Positions 9,159-17,920 of a DNA stretch of 44,733 nucleotides are shown here, in pieces. The DNA lies in assembly GCA_003326205.1 (NCBI GenBank), contig LWTK01000047.1:83719-128451 (forward strand). Reading direction: 5' to 3'. This stretch comes from Nostoc sp. ATCC 43529 (GTDB lineage Bacteria; Cyanobacteriota; Cyanobacteriia; Cyanobacteriales; Nostocaceae). Each line of letters opens with the position of its first letter. Positions within the stretch are counted from its first letter, which is position 1. The notes beneath the pieces were generated by a model. That model ran no database searches and was not told where the DNA came from. It saw nothing but the letters and a program-made list of their open reading frames with translations. The translations under genes and the position numbers were made by a program.

Positions 9159-9602
9159 ATGGAAGAACTGCTAGAACTGAGGCAACTTCTAGAACAGAAC
9201 AAAATCCATGAAGCGCTGGTGTTGGTGGATGAGTTAGAAGAAATGAGCCTGAGTGACAAATTCAATAAAATTGATAGTTATGGCGTGATTCTGCTCATCC
9301 ATTTAATTAAACAGAAGGCTGAAAAACGTTCTACTCGCTCTTGGGATGTTTCTATTGAAAATACGGTGCGGGAAATCAAAAAAATAAATAAGCGCCGCAA
9401 ATCAGGTGGTGTGTACTTAAATCCCTCAGAATTAATGGATATTCTGCAACAAGGATATCAAGTTGCACTCAAAAGAGCAGCGCTAGAAGCTTTTGTTCGC
9501 GTAGCGTTCCGCAGGAAAGGGCGTTATGAAGCCCCAGAATTAGCCGCAATAGTTGACCAGCATGACATTTTGTCCGAGGCGCTGAAATTAATTCAGCAAT
9601 AG
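9159..9602 (+). CDS. DUF29 family protein
   Basis: A 147-residue, mostly helical protein matching the DUF29 pattern common in cyanobacteria: ALVLVDELEEMS near the start, YGVILLIHLIKQKAEKR, SWDVSIENTVREIK and a C-terminal AALEAF...GRYEAPELAAIV. Its biochemical role is unknown. Near residue 113 the peptide VRVAFRRKG separates AALEAF from RYEAPEL; its DNA (9494-9522) matches a small dispersed repeat, so the loop looks like a repeat insertion that kept the frame. It lies 40 bases after glmU. Its stop overlaps the end of the convergent peptidase gene by 10 bases. Confidence 0.8.
   Translation: MEELLELRQLLEQNKIHEALVLVDELEEMSLSDKFNKIDSYGVILLIHLIKQKAEKRSTRSWDVSIENTVREIKKINKRRKSGGVYLNPSELMDILQQGYQVALKRAALEAFVRVAFRRKGRYEAPELAAIVDQHDILSEALKLIQQ
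9494..9522. repeat. Small dispersed repeat within the DUF29 gene
   Basis: The stretch TTCGCGTAGCGTTCCGCAGG resembles the cyanobacterial small dispersed repeat core (GTTCGCGTAGCGTCTCCC type). It encodes the peptide VRVAFRRK, which often marks such insertions. Confidence 0.65.
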
Positions 9603-10546
9603 CCTACTAGTTCATCACCTGTCCATTCCAACGTATCACCAATATTTTCGCCGTTGTGGTAGGCGGCGAGTAAGATTTCGCTAGTTTTACCCCAAGCGAT
9701 CGCCCCACTAGCATCTAAAGCGATCGCTCCCAAATCCCTTTTGTTCTGGTACGCTTCCCCAAAGGATCGCTGCATCGCATCCTTGAGAGACATCCCATCT
9801 GTAACACGCACCACAATCTTGGCTGCTAAACACTCATCAATAATATCTTCCCCAATACCCGTACAACTAACTCCAGCTTCTTTGGTAGCATAGTTCCCTG
9901 CTGGCATAGCAGAATCACTTACCCGTCCGATGCGCTCAAAGCCCTTACCGCCAGTGGAAGTACCAGCAGCTAATTTACCATAGGCATCTAAAGCTACTAC
10001 GCCGATGGTACCCCGTCCAGCATTACTGGTTTCTACTAGTTCCGGTTCTGCGATGACGTTAGCCATCGTACTTTTAAAATTATCCTGGCGTTCTTGAATC
10101 CACTCTTGCAATCGTAAATCAGTTAAAGCGTTATAGCTGGGAATTTGCATTTCCCGCGCTAATTCAGCCGAACCGAAATCTGACAGCACCCTATCTGGCG
10201 AGTTTTGTAAAAATTGTGCCAAGTCAATGGGATTTTTCACCCGCGAGACATTAATTACACCACTAAATCGCCCTAATGCGCCATCCATCAAGGAAGCACT
10301 CATACGGATTTGGCCATCAGATTGCAGTACCGAACCAGTACCAGCATTAAAGCGGGGGTTATCTTCCAGCATTTGGCAACCCTGTATTACCGCCTCTGAC
10401 GCAGTTATTCCGCACAATAGCAGAGAATAGACTTGTTCTATTACTATGTGGAGCGATCGACGTACCGCTTCCAATCCTCCTTTACCCTGGAGAGAACTAC
10501 CAGCCCCGCCATGAATAATTAATTTAGGTTGCACCTGTGACTTCAT
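9593..10546 (-). CDS. iaaA: Isoaspartyl peptidase/L-asparaginase (Ntn-hydrolase)
   Basis: A 317-residue plant-type asparaginase precursor. These enzymes split themselves before a threonine that becomes the N-terminal nucleophile, then remove beta-aspartyl residues or hydrolyse asparagine. The N-terminal half has IHGGAG (11-16) and NPRFNAGTGSVLQ (63-75). The cleavage site is GRGT with nucleophile T180, followed by IGVVALD, AGTSTGGKGFER and GRVSDSAMPAGNYA. Length and motifs are complete. The upstream neighbour on the same strand is the DUF2256 gene, separated by a hairpin-forming repeat block. The 3' end overlaps the convergent DUF29 gene by 10 bases. Confidence 0.95.
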   Translation of the reverse strand: MKSQVQPKLIIHGGAGSSLQGKGGLEAVRRSLHIVIEQVYSLLLCGITASEAVIQGCQMLEDNPRFNAGTGSVLQSDGQIRMSASLMDGALGRFSGVINVSRVKNPIDLAQFLQNSPDRVLSDFGSAELAREMQIPSYNALTDLRLQEWIQERQDNFKSTMANVIAEPELVETSNAGRGTIGVVALDAYGKLAAGTSTGGKGFERIGRVSDSAMPAGNYATKEAGVSCTGIGEDIIDECLAAKIVVRVTDGMSLKDAMQRSFGEAYQNKRDLGAIALDASGAIAWGKTSEILLAAYHNGENIGDTLEWTGDELVGYC

Positions 10547-10605
10547 CGATCCTTTGCGCTATTTGCGTCTGTGTTGCAGTTGATTTGATTGGTTATGGGG
10601 CATGT

Positions 10606-10780
10606 GGGGCAAACAGGAAGTGTAGGAGGGGTGGGAGGGGTGGGAGGTGTGGGAGGATGGGGAAGATGAGGAAGAAATCTTTCCCCTCTTTCTACCCACA
10701 CTCCCTACACTCCCCACACTCCCCACACCTCCCAATCTTCCCATCTCCCAAATCCCTAGTCCCCAGTCCCCAATCCCTTA
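10606..10780. repeat. STRR block with inverted halves
   Basis: Purine-rich GGGAGGGGT/GGGAGGTGT units (10618-10670) face pyrimidine-rich units (CTCCCCACA, 10690-10745) with a short spacer, able to form a long stem. GGACTGGGGACTAGG heptamers (minus strand) at 10754-10775 form the 3' end of the DUF2256 gene. It probably stops transcription between the DUF2256 gene and iaaA. Confidence 0.75.
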
Positions 10781-10929
10781 CTCGCTTCAGAACGGCGACG
10801 ACGACAACGTTCTGAGCAGTATTTCACATCTTCCCAGCAATCTTGCCACTTTTTACGCCATGTAAAAGGACGTTGACATACCGGACAGATTTTTGTAGGT
10901 AGGTCAGATTTAGAACGAACACGTCCCAT
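10756..10929 (-). CDS. DUF2256 zinc-ribbon-like small protein
   Basis: A 57-residue gene reading from ATG at 10929 to TAG at 10756-10758. The sequence has the complete DUF2256 pattern: KSDLPTKICPVCQRPFTWRKKW, then CWEDVKYCSERCRRRR. Cys16 and Cys19 with Cys38 and Cys42 form two CxxC/CxxxC pairs, suggesting a bound zinc. Function is unknown; members are widespread in cyanobacteria and proteobacteria. The last eight residues (SKGLGTGD) come from heptamer-repeat DNA, so the natural C-terminus was replaced or extended by the repeat. It is transcribed toward iaaA. Confidence 0.85.
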   Translation of the reverse strand: MGRVRSKSDLPTKICPVCQRPFTWRKKWQDCWEDVKYCSERCRRRRSEASKGLGTGD

Positions 10930-11108
10930 ATAAATACTGTGTAGATGAGAATTTGATTTTTGAGAGGGATGGAAAATAATTATAACCAGTTTGCTACGAA
11001 GGGAGGATATATTGAACGAACAAATGTTATGTCAATCTCTCCCAAGACTTATTTCTGGATTATACTGGTGCGGTAGAGGTCAGTATTGAGATTAGTACCA
11101 TAGTCAGA

Positions 11109-11395
11109 TTATTTACAAATTGAATAGATGATATCCCCTGTATTGCGATCGATTAGTAATAAATTTTCATAACCTATGCTCTGAATTAGATTTTGAATCC
11201 AAGGTTGATATTGAGCATGAAAGCGACTGTATGCACTACAATCACCAGCATCTAAAAGTTGAGTTTTTTGTTCAAAAAGATAGCAATTAGCAGCAATTTA
11301 GTAATGCTGGAGATATTTAGCAGGTTGGCTTACAGGACGATAATTGCTCAAACGGAGTTCTCTAGAAAATTTGTCATAAATATTGGAAAAAATTT
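11109..11395 (-). pseudogene. Remnant of a periplasmic sensor domain
   Basis: One minus-strand frame reads SNIYDKFSRELRLSNYRPVS, then QPAKYLQHY, a stop (11298-11300), and continues in the same frame as QKTQLLDAGDCSAYSRFHAQ and IGYENLLLIDRNTGDIIYSI before ending at 11109. The Y-x-x-x-H...G-Y-x-x-L-x-L-I-D-x-x-T-G-D-I-x-Y-S pattern is that of the extracellular sensor of bacterial adenylate cyclases, chemoreceptors or histidine kinases. The start, transmembrane and output parts are missing, so this is a decayed fragment. Confidence 0.6.
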
Positions 11396-11927
11396 ATTTT
11401 CCTAATCGTTTGTTAGAGACTTTTCCCACTCTGGACAATTGATTTATGATTCAATTATTGAAATCTTTGACGCAAATCAAATATTCCGGCAACTATCATC
11501 GGGTTGTCAATGATTTATCCTTTAGAAAACTAAATCAGAGAAAGTACTTAGTCTATTTAGCGTGCAGGAAGTTTACTAAGGATTTATTACGTTTTTGTGG
11601 CTATAACTAGGGAATTTAGATCTATTCGTCTGAGTTTTGCAACTGGTGGAAGAAGAGAGCGATCGCTAAAGCCTAATCGAATTCCAATCATAAAGGGCTT
11701 TTTGTTACAGAGTTTAAAGGTATTCCCTGCCCATTAGCATGGCTGTTATGCTGTCAATTTTTCTGGGAAAACTAGCTTTATTAGCAAATTATTATATTTC
11801 CGAGATTTTATGGAAATTCCTAAAATATCTGTCTGGGGAAACTTTGTGGCAGGGCAGTCGCATGAAATTAATCACTCCCTTATTTTGATTGCCGGAAATT
11901 TCCAACCCACTCAAGATGAGGTGTTTC
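11396..11927. other. Intergenic region before the kinase cluster
   Basis: About 530 AT-rich bases with one HIP1 site (11660-11667). A short reading frame at 11446 has no ribosome site or recognisable product. The region probably carries the promoter of the kinase cluster; none could be pinned down. Confidence 0.4.
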
Positions 11928-14018
11928 ATGTCGGCAATTAGCTTAAGAAAGATTCTTAATAAAGAAGAATTACCATCTCTCCTTCGGGATTTGGTACATC
12001 AACTCAATATCGCAATTGACATTGAGTTGGTAGACGGCACGAAACTAATTAGTATTGGTAAGCAAATATTAGAAAATCGATATCCAATTGAAGTTTCAGG
12101 AGAGATCGTCGGTTGGGTTGTTGGCGACGAACAGGCAACTTTAGTGGCAGCTTTGCTCTCATTTTTGGCAAAACAAGAGACTGAAAAGAAAATACTTGCT
12201 AAAGAATTGCTAGAACGATACCAGGAAATTGACTTATTTGAAGATATTTCGACTCAGCTGACAACGAGTTTGGATAGGCGACAAATTGCCCAACTCGTGC
12301 TTCAAGAAATGAGCCAATTGATTGAATCGTCAGCAGGCATGATTTTACTGCTAAGTGCCGATGCCAGTGACTTTGAAATCATGGCCGAATTTGGAGTGTT
12401 TTTTGGAGAGAATCTACCGAAACCGGGCCAGGGAATTATCGGCAGTATTGTGCAATCAGGAAGGGCAGAACTCGTCAATGACGTGCAAAGTGATTGTCGA
12501 TTATGGGGAGAGAAAAACATCAAAGCATTGATTTGTGTACCTTTAAGAGCAAAAGAGCGGGTAATAGGAGCGATCGCCATTGGTACAGACAAAACTTATT
12601 CCTACAGAGCTGAACACCTGAAACTTGTAAGTATCTTTGCTTCTCAAACAGCGATCGCCATCGAAAAAGCTTTGCTTTACGAACAAAGCACCCAAGCAGC
12701 TATGGAAGCAAAAGCCCAAACACAAAAACTTCAACAAGCTCTCCAAGACTTGCAGCTGGCACAAACTCAGTTAATCCAAAGCGAAAAAATGTCTTCTTTA
12801 GGGCAACTCATTGCTGGAGTCGCCCACGAAATTAATAACCCAGTGAACTTTATTTGCGGCAATTTAAGATATGTTGCAGAGTACGCCCAAGACTTATTAC
12901 ATCTGCTGCAAGATTATCAGAAATTTTTACCTGTGGCTCCGCCCGATTTGCAATCAGAGCTAGACAATATCGATTTGGAATTTATCATGCAGGATCTTCC
13001 CAAACTGCTGGATTCGATGAAACTGGGTAGCGATCGCATCGTGGAAATTGTCCAATCCCTAAAAAACTTCTCCCGCCATGACGAAGCCCAAATCAAAGCT
13101 GTCAACATCCACGATGGTATCGACGGAACGCTGATGATTCTTCGCCATCGTTTGAAAGCCTCTGGTCACCGTCCGGCAATTGAAATCGTCAAAGACTATG
13201 CCAAACTTCCCCTAATTGAATGCCACCCAGGACAATTAAATCAAGTTTTTATGAACATCTTGGCAAATGCCATTGATGCCTTGGAAGAGTCATTAGTCAT
13301 TAGTCATTGGTCATTAGCATCAAACGAATCGCAAATGGACAAACGACAAATGACCAATGACAGAGGACAAACGACAAATGACAAAGCGCAAAGTCTGAGC
13401 CAAGGCTTCCTTGGATCGGAACTTTGTAAGACAGGACAAATAACATTCCCGACCATCACCATTCGCACCCAAGCCTTAGACAACGAATGGGTTGTAATTC
13501 GCATTGCTGACAACGGGCCAGGTATGAAAGAAAGCCTCATCCAACGCATTTACGATCCTTTCTTCACTACTAAAGAGATTGGTAAAGGAACTGGGTTAGG
13601 TATGGCAATCAGCCGCCAAATTGTTGTAGACAGGCACGGGGGAATTCTCAAATGTCGTTCTCAATTGGGTGAGGGCACAGAATTCTGGATTCAAATTCCG
13701 GTGAACTATTCGGTGGTAGAAGCTTCACCAGGGCAAAGTGAGACAAATTCTGCTTTATCCACTGCCATAACGGAACTATGCCCCACTGCCGATCCTGAGG
13801 GTTTCATTCCATCAAGAATACCAATGCTTAAACCAGCGGATTTGCTCATCCGCCATACTCAACTTATCCAGCGACTTTCCCAACATAGTCCAGACCTTGG
13901 TAATGCACCACCTGATCGAATTTACCAACTTTTCCAACGCCACCCAATTTCCCTAAAGCTTTATGCCACCTTGTTGTCTTGGTTCTGTTGCGATAATCCC
14001 ACCCACCTAAATGACTGA
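11928..14018 (+). CDS. GAF-domain sensor histidine kinase
   Basis: A 696-residue kinase. The ATG at 11928 is preferred because GAGG lies six bases upstream; a TTG at 11889 and an ATG at 11916 are in frame but lack a good ribosome site. The N-terminal 90 residues are unassigned. A GAF domain covers about 112-247, then a coiled linker leads to the dimerisation helix with phospho-acceptor H300 in GVAHEINNPVNF. The ATPase has N box NQVFMNILANAIDA, G1 box DNGPGM (about 528) and GTGLGMAIS. Between the N and G1 boxes, about residues 456-503 come from heptamer-repeat DNA. No transmembrane segment. The stop overlaps the start of the next gene (ATGACTGA), suggesting translational coupling. Confidence 0.9.
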   Translation: MSAISLRKILNKEELPSLLRDLVHQLNIAIDIELVDGTKLISIGKQILENRYPIEVSGEIVGWVVGDEQATLVAALLSFLAKQETEKKILAKELLERYQEIDLFEDISTQLTTSLDRRQIAQLVLQEMSQLIESSAGMILLLSADASDFEIMAEFGVFFGENLPKPGQGIIGSIVQSGRAELVNDVQSDCRLWGEKNIKALICVPLRAKERVIGAIAIGTDKTYSYRAEHLKLVSIFASQTAIAIEKALLYEQSTQAAMEAKAQTQKLQQALQDLQLAQTQLIQSEKMSSLGQLIAGVAHEINNPVNFICGNLRYVAEYAQDLLHLLQDYQKFLPVAPPDLQSELDNIDLEFIMQDLPKLLDSMKLGSDRIVEIVQSLKNFSRHDEAQIKAVNIHDGIDGTLMILRHRLKASGHRPAIEIVKDYAKLPLIECHPGQLNQVFMNILANAIDALEESLVISHWSLASNESQMDKRQMTNDRGQTTNDKAQSLSQGFLGSELCKTGQITFPTITIRTQALDNEWVVIRIADNGPGMKESLIQRIYDPFFTTKEIGKGTGLGMAISRQIVVDRHGGILKCRSQLGEGTEFWIQIPVNYSVVEASPGQSETNSALSTAITELCPTADPEGFIPSRIPMLKPADLLIRHTQLIQRLSQHSPDLGNAPPDRIYQLFQRHPISLKLYATLLSWFCCDNPTHLND
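13293..13436. repeat. Heptamer repeat insertion inside a kinase ATPase domain
   Basis: ATTAGTC/ATTGGTC units followed by their inverse (GACAAAC, GACAAAT, GACCAATGAC) occupy 13293 to about 13395, with further non-family sequence to 13436. The reading frame stays open across about 48 codons. The DNA is of the same type as the TAATGAC repeat at 4566-4606. Confidence 0.8.
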
Positions 14019-17000
14019 GGAAACCTCAACCATGTCTAGCCAAGTTGATGAATACTACCGTCAGCTATTTGAAAAATGTCCAGTTGGTTTGGTACTGTGT
14101 CGGCTCGATGGGACAATGATTGACATGAATCCTGCTTATGCAGCGATCGCGGGGCGGACTGTCCCAGAAACCCGGAATTTTAATTACTGGGAGATGACGC
14201 ACCAAGATTATGCTGCCAAGTCAGCGACCCTGGAAAGTTTAGAAAGGACTGGCCGCTACGAACCTTGCGATGGAAATTATATCCACAAAGATGGGCATTT
14301 AGTTCCAGTCAGGCTTTCGGGAGTGTTAGTTGAGCAGAATGGGGAGTGTGTAATTTTCTCAACTGTGGAGAACATTAGCGACCTCAAAAATACCCACCAA
14401 AACAGCCAAGAGTCCGAAAAAATCTTGAAACGGAGCGAAGCGCGATACCGTTCTTTAGTCACAAATAACACACAAATTATTTGGGTCAGCACGCCAGAAG
14501 GAATTTGCTTTGAACTGGCAAGCTGGATTGCTTATACAGGTCAAAGTTTAGCGGAAGCTGACAATGGAGGTTGGATTAATGCCATTCATCCTGGCGATCG
14601 CGCCCATACCGTAGAAGCCTGGAATGCTGCCGTCGCCAACCGCAGTCTTTATCAAACTGAATACCGAATTTGTGGCAAAGATGGTAATTATCGTTACTTT
14701 TGGGTTTGTGCTGCCCCGGTGATTGAAGAAGACGGCAGTGTTCGGGAGTGGATTGGTACCTGCACCGATATTCACGATCGCAAGCTGGAAGAAGCCGAAA
14801 ATCAGCGTATTAAAGAACGATATCGTACTTTAGTAACTACCACTTCACAAATCATCTGGGGGGCTACTCCAGAAGGGCTGGGAATCAGTAGTGAAATGCT
14901 GACTTGGATAGCCTACACAGGTCAGACGGAAGAGGAAGTCGGAGGTTTTGGTTGGTTAGATCCAATACATGTTGACGATCGCGCCCACAGTGCAGAAGCT
15001 TGGAATACCGCTGTGGCAAACCGAGGCATCTACCAAACCGAATACCGACTACGTGGCAAAGATGGTATATATCGCTACTTTTCTGTTTGTGGTGCCCCTG
15101 TCTTGGAAGAAGATGGTAGTATTCGGGAATGGATTGGTACTTGTACTAATATTCACGATCGCAAACTAGCAGAACAAACTTTGCGACAGAGCGAAGAACG
15201 GTTTCGCTCTCTGATAATTACTATTTCACAAATTTTCTGGGTGGCTACGCCTGAAGGAGCGGGAATTGTTAACGAAATGCTCAGCTGGATAACTTACACC
15301 GGTCAAACTGAAGCAGAATTTGAAGGATCGGGCTGGCTCAATGCTATTCATCCCGAAGATCGTCCCCGCATCGCAGAAAGCTGGATTGAGGCTGTGGCAA
15401 AACGGAGTTTGTATCAAACCGAATACCGCCTACGTGGAAAAGATGGTACATACCGCCATTTTTCTGTTTGTGGTACCCCTATTTTTGAACTAGACGGCAG
15501 CATCCGGGAGTGGATTGGCATCTGCACCGATATTCACGATCGCAAGCTAACAGAAGCAGAAAATGAACGGTTAATGGATATGTTAAATCATTCCAGTGAT
15601 GCCATCATCGTCCGCGACATGACCGATAAGATCTTGTACTGGAATCAAGGCGCCCAAAGAATGTACGGCTGGACGCGTGAGGAAGTAAAAGGCCAATACA
15701 TTCACACATTTCTGAAAAAAACTTTTCCCCAACCAAAAGAAGCAATCATCGCAGAATTATTACAGCAAGGCAATTGGGAAGGAGAAGTGCAACACCTCAG
15801 CCGCAATGGTCAGTTGATTACGGTTCAAAGTCGATGGACTCTGCAACAGAGCATTTCTGGTCAGCCTTGCGCTGTCCTAGAAATCAACACTGATATTACT
15901 GCCCGCAAACAAGCAGAAATCGCTCTGCGGCAACTCAATCAAGAACTAGAAGCTAGAGTTGCAGAACGGACTGCTGCCTTGGAAAATACCCTAGCAGAAG
16001 CTCAGGGTTTAAACGCCATATTAGACAACTTAGCAGATGGTTTGTTAGTCACGGACATCACCGGACAAATTACCCATTTCAATCCTGCCTTTTTAGCTAT
16101 GTATGGATTGACAGCCAACACCCTCAAAGGTAACTATCGGGAATTACCGATATTTGGTTTAGCAGATTTAGTTGAAAAAACTCAGTCCCATCCCAGCGAT
16201 GTGTTTGCTGCTGAAATTAGCCTAGCAAAGGAACGTATCGGTCAGGCAGTAGCCACCGCCATCTTTAAAAGAACTGCTGACAATGAACCTCAGGCCTGCT
16301 TTGGTTCGGCATTGCTGATTCGAGATGTGACTGCCGAAAAAGAAATTGACAAGATGAAGACCGATTTCATCTCTACAGTTTCCCACGAACTGCGGACACC
16401 GCTAACTTCTGTTCTTGGTTTTGCATCCATCATTAAAGAAAAGCTAGAAACTGATGTGTTTCCCATGCTTACTAGCGAAGACCGCAAACTTCAGAAAACA
16501 ATTAAAAGGGTAGGTGACAATCTCAACATTATTGTATCTGAAGCAGAACGGCTGACATCTTTGATTAACGATGTTTTAGACATTGCCAAGATGGAAGCAG
16601 GTAAAGTGGAATGGCAAATGCAACCCCTCGATCCAACTGAGTTACTAGATTGGGCAACTACTTCCACAGCAGCGTTGTTTGAAACCAATGGCTTAGAGTT
16701 AATCACCGACATAGAACCAGAATTACCTCAAGTAATAGGCGATCGCAACCGTCTACTCCAAGTCTTAATCAACTTGATTTCCAATGCTATCAAGTTTACT
16801 GAATCCGGTTCTATCACCTGCCGCATCAAACAACAAAACAACGCCATTTGCATTAGCGTTATTGACACAGGCGTTGGCATAGCACCCGAAGACCAGCCGA
16901 AAGTATTCGAGAAATTCCGGCAAGTTGGCGACACCCTCACCGACAAACCCAAAGGCACAGGCTTAGGATTGCCCATTTGCAAACAAATCGTTGAACATCA

Positions 17001-17781
17001 CGGCGGTAGAATCTGGGTAGACAGCGAACTTGGCAAAGGTAGTACCTTTTCGTTTATCATTCCCATTTACACCAACAACCACAAAAGCAGTGCCAAACTG
17101 AATCTAGATGCCTTAGTAAAACAACTCAAAGAACACGTCATCACTACAGCTGCTGTACTCAAAGAAAATCGCAAAACCATTTTGGTGGTGGATGATGATG
17201 CCAACATTCGAGAACTACTGCGTCAACAGCTAGAAAACGAAGGCTACAACGTTCGCGAAGCTAAAGACGGCATGGATGCAATTCATCAAATCAAAACAGC
17301 TCGTCCCGATTTGATTCTTTTGGACGTGATGATGCCTCAAATCAACGGCTTTGACGTAGCAGCTGTCCTGAAAAACGATCCTCACACTGCAGATATTCCC
17401 ATCATCATTTTGTCAATTATTGAAAACAAAGAACGCGGTTACCATATTGGCATAGATCGCTATCTCACCAAACCCATCAACACAGAAAAACTGCTTGGTG
17501 AAATTGGCTTACTACTTTCTCAAGGCACTTCTAGTAAAAAGGTACTGGTAGTTGATAAAAATGCCTCAACTTTAAAAACCCTATCAGATGTCCTACAAAC
17601 TCAGGGATACAACGTAATTGAAGCTTCTAATCCTCAAGAATGCATCCATAAAGCTTTGTCAGCTAAACCTGACATGATCATTATTGATTCTATATTTTCT
17701 CAAGAAGCCGATTTGGTAAAAACCCTACGCTTTGAGAAAGGCTTGGAGAATGTATTCTTCATCATGCTGTCCGATCGCTAA
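14011..17781 (+). CDS. Hybrid histidine kinase with six PAS and two receiver domains
   Basis: A 1256-residue cytoplasmic hybrid kinase. Order: PAS1 (about 10-130), three near-identical PAS-PAC units (about 143-262, 268-387, 395-513), PAS5 (about 520-635), coiled coil (636-665), PAS6 (about 668-775), dimerisation helix with H792 in STVSHELRTPLTS, ATPase with NLISNAIKF, DTGVGI and GTGLGL, receiver 1 (about 1056-1172, D1105, K1154) and receiver 2 (about 1177-1256, D1226). Receiver 2 ends at LSDR before the conserved lysine strand, so it looks truncated. The start overlaps the preceding kinase by 8 bases. The stand-alone receiver follows after about 140 bases. Signal sensed is unknown. Confidence 0.92.
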   Translation: MTEETSTMSSQVDEYYRQLFEKCPVGLVLCRLDGTMIDMNPAYAAIAGRTVPETRNFNYWEMTHQDYAAKSATLESLERTGRYEPCDGNYIHKDGHLVPVRLSGVLVEQNGECVIFSTVENISDLKNTHQNSQESEKILKRSEARYRSLVTNNTQIIWVSTPEGICFELASWIAYTGQSLAEADNGGWINAIHPGDRAHTVEAWNAAVANRSLYQTEYRICGKDGNYRYFWVCAAPVIEEDGSVREWIGTCTDIHDRKLEEAENQRIKERYRTLVTTTSQIIWGATPEGLGISSEMLTWIAYTGQTEEEVGGFGWLDPIHVDDRAHSAEAWNTAVANRGIYQTEYRLRGKDGIYRYFSVCGAPVLEEDGSIREWIGTCTNIHDRKLAEQTLRQSEERFRSLIITISQIFWVATPEGAGIVNEMLSWITYTGQTEAEFEGSGWLNAIHPEDRPRIAESWIEAVAKRSLYQTEYRLRGKDGTYRHFSVCGTPIFELDGSIREWIGICTDIHDRKLTEAENERLMDMLNHSSDAIIVRDMTDKILYWNQGAQRMYGWTREEVKGQYIHTFLKKTFPQPKEAIIAELLQQGNWEGEVQHLSRNGQLITVQSRWTLQQSISGQPCAVLEINTDITARKQAEIALRQLNQELEARVAERTAALENTLAEAQGLNAILDNLADGLLVTDITGQITHFNPAFLAMYGLTANTLKGNYRELPIFGLADLVEKTQSHPSDVFAAEISLAKERIGQAVATAIFKRTADNEPQACFGSALLIRDVTAEKEIDKMKTDFISTVSHELRTPLTSVLGFASIIKEKLETDVFPMLTSEDRKLQKTIKRVGDNLNIIVSEAERLTSLINDVLDIAKMEAGKVEWQMQPLDPTELLDWATTSTAALFETNGLELITDIEPELPQVIGDRNRLLQVLINLISNAIKFTESGSITCRIKQQNNAICISVIDTGVGIAPEDQPKVFEKFRQVGDTLTDKPKGTGLGLPICKQIVEHHGGRIWVDSELGKGSTFSFIIPIYTNNHKSSAKLNLDALVKQLKEHVITTAAVLKENRKTILVVDDDANIRELLRQQLENEGYNVREAKDGMDAIHQIKTARPDLILLDVMMPQINGFDVAAVLKNDPHTADIPIIILSIIENKERGYHIGIDRYLTKPINTEKLLGEIGLLLSQGTSSKKVLVVDKNASTLKTLSDVLQTQGYNVIEASNPQECIHKALSAKPDMIIIDSIFSQEADLVKTLRFEKGLENVFFIMLSDR
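14437..15549. repeat. Three tandem PAS-PAC coding repeats
   Basis: Three consecutive coding units of about 360 bases (14437-14796, 14812-15171, 15193-15549; spacing 375-381) share long identical DNA stretches and peptides such as YRLRGKDG and EWIGTCT[D/N]IHDRKL. They arose by in-frame tandem duplication. Confidence 0.85.
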
Positions 17782-17849
17782 TTAAAGCAATGGGAAGTGT
17801 AGAGGTGTAAGGGGCAAAGGAAGCAGGCGAGACAAATGCCCAATACCCT

Positions 17850-17912
17850 GTTTGCCCCATGCCCCATGCTCCATGCCCCATGCCCCATGCCCCATGCCCC
17901 ATGCCCCATATC
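17850..17912. repeat. CCCCATG heptamer array upstream of a receiver gene
   Basis: About eight CCCCATG/CTCCATG units. Because each unit contains ATG, the array creates a false N-terminal extension of the following gene (MPHAPCSMPHAP). The array lies directly before the true start. Confidence 0.9.
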
Positions 17913-17920
17913 CCAATCCT

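Noticed and set aside
11446..11610. Small plus-strand reading frame before the kinase cluster
   Set aside because: No ribosome site and no protein-like conservation that I can recognise.
17852..17920. N-terminal extension MPHAPCSMPHAP of the receiver protein
   Set aside because: Encoded purely by the CCCCATG repeat; the conserved receiver begins at the ATG at 17921.
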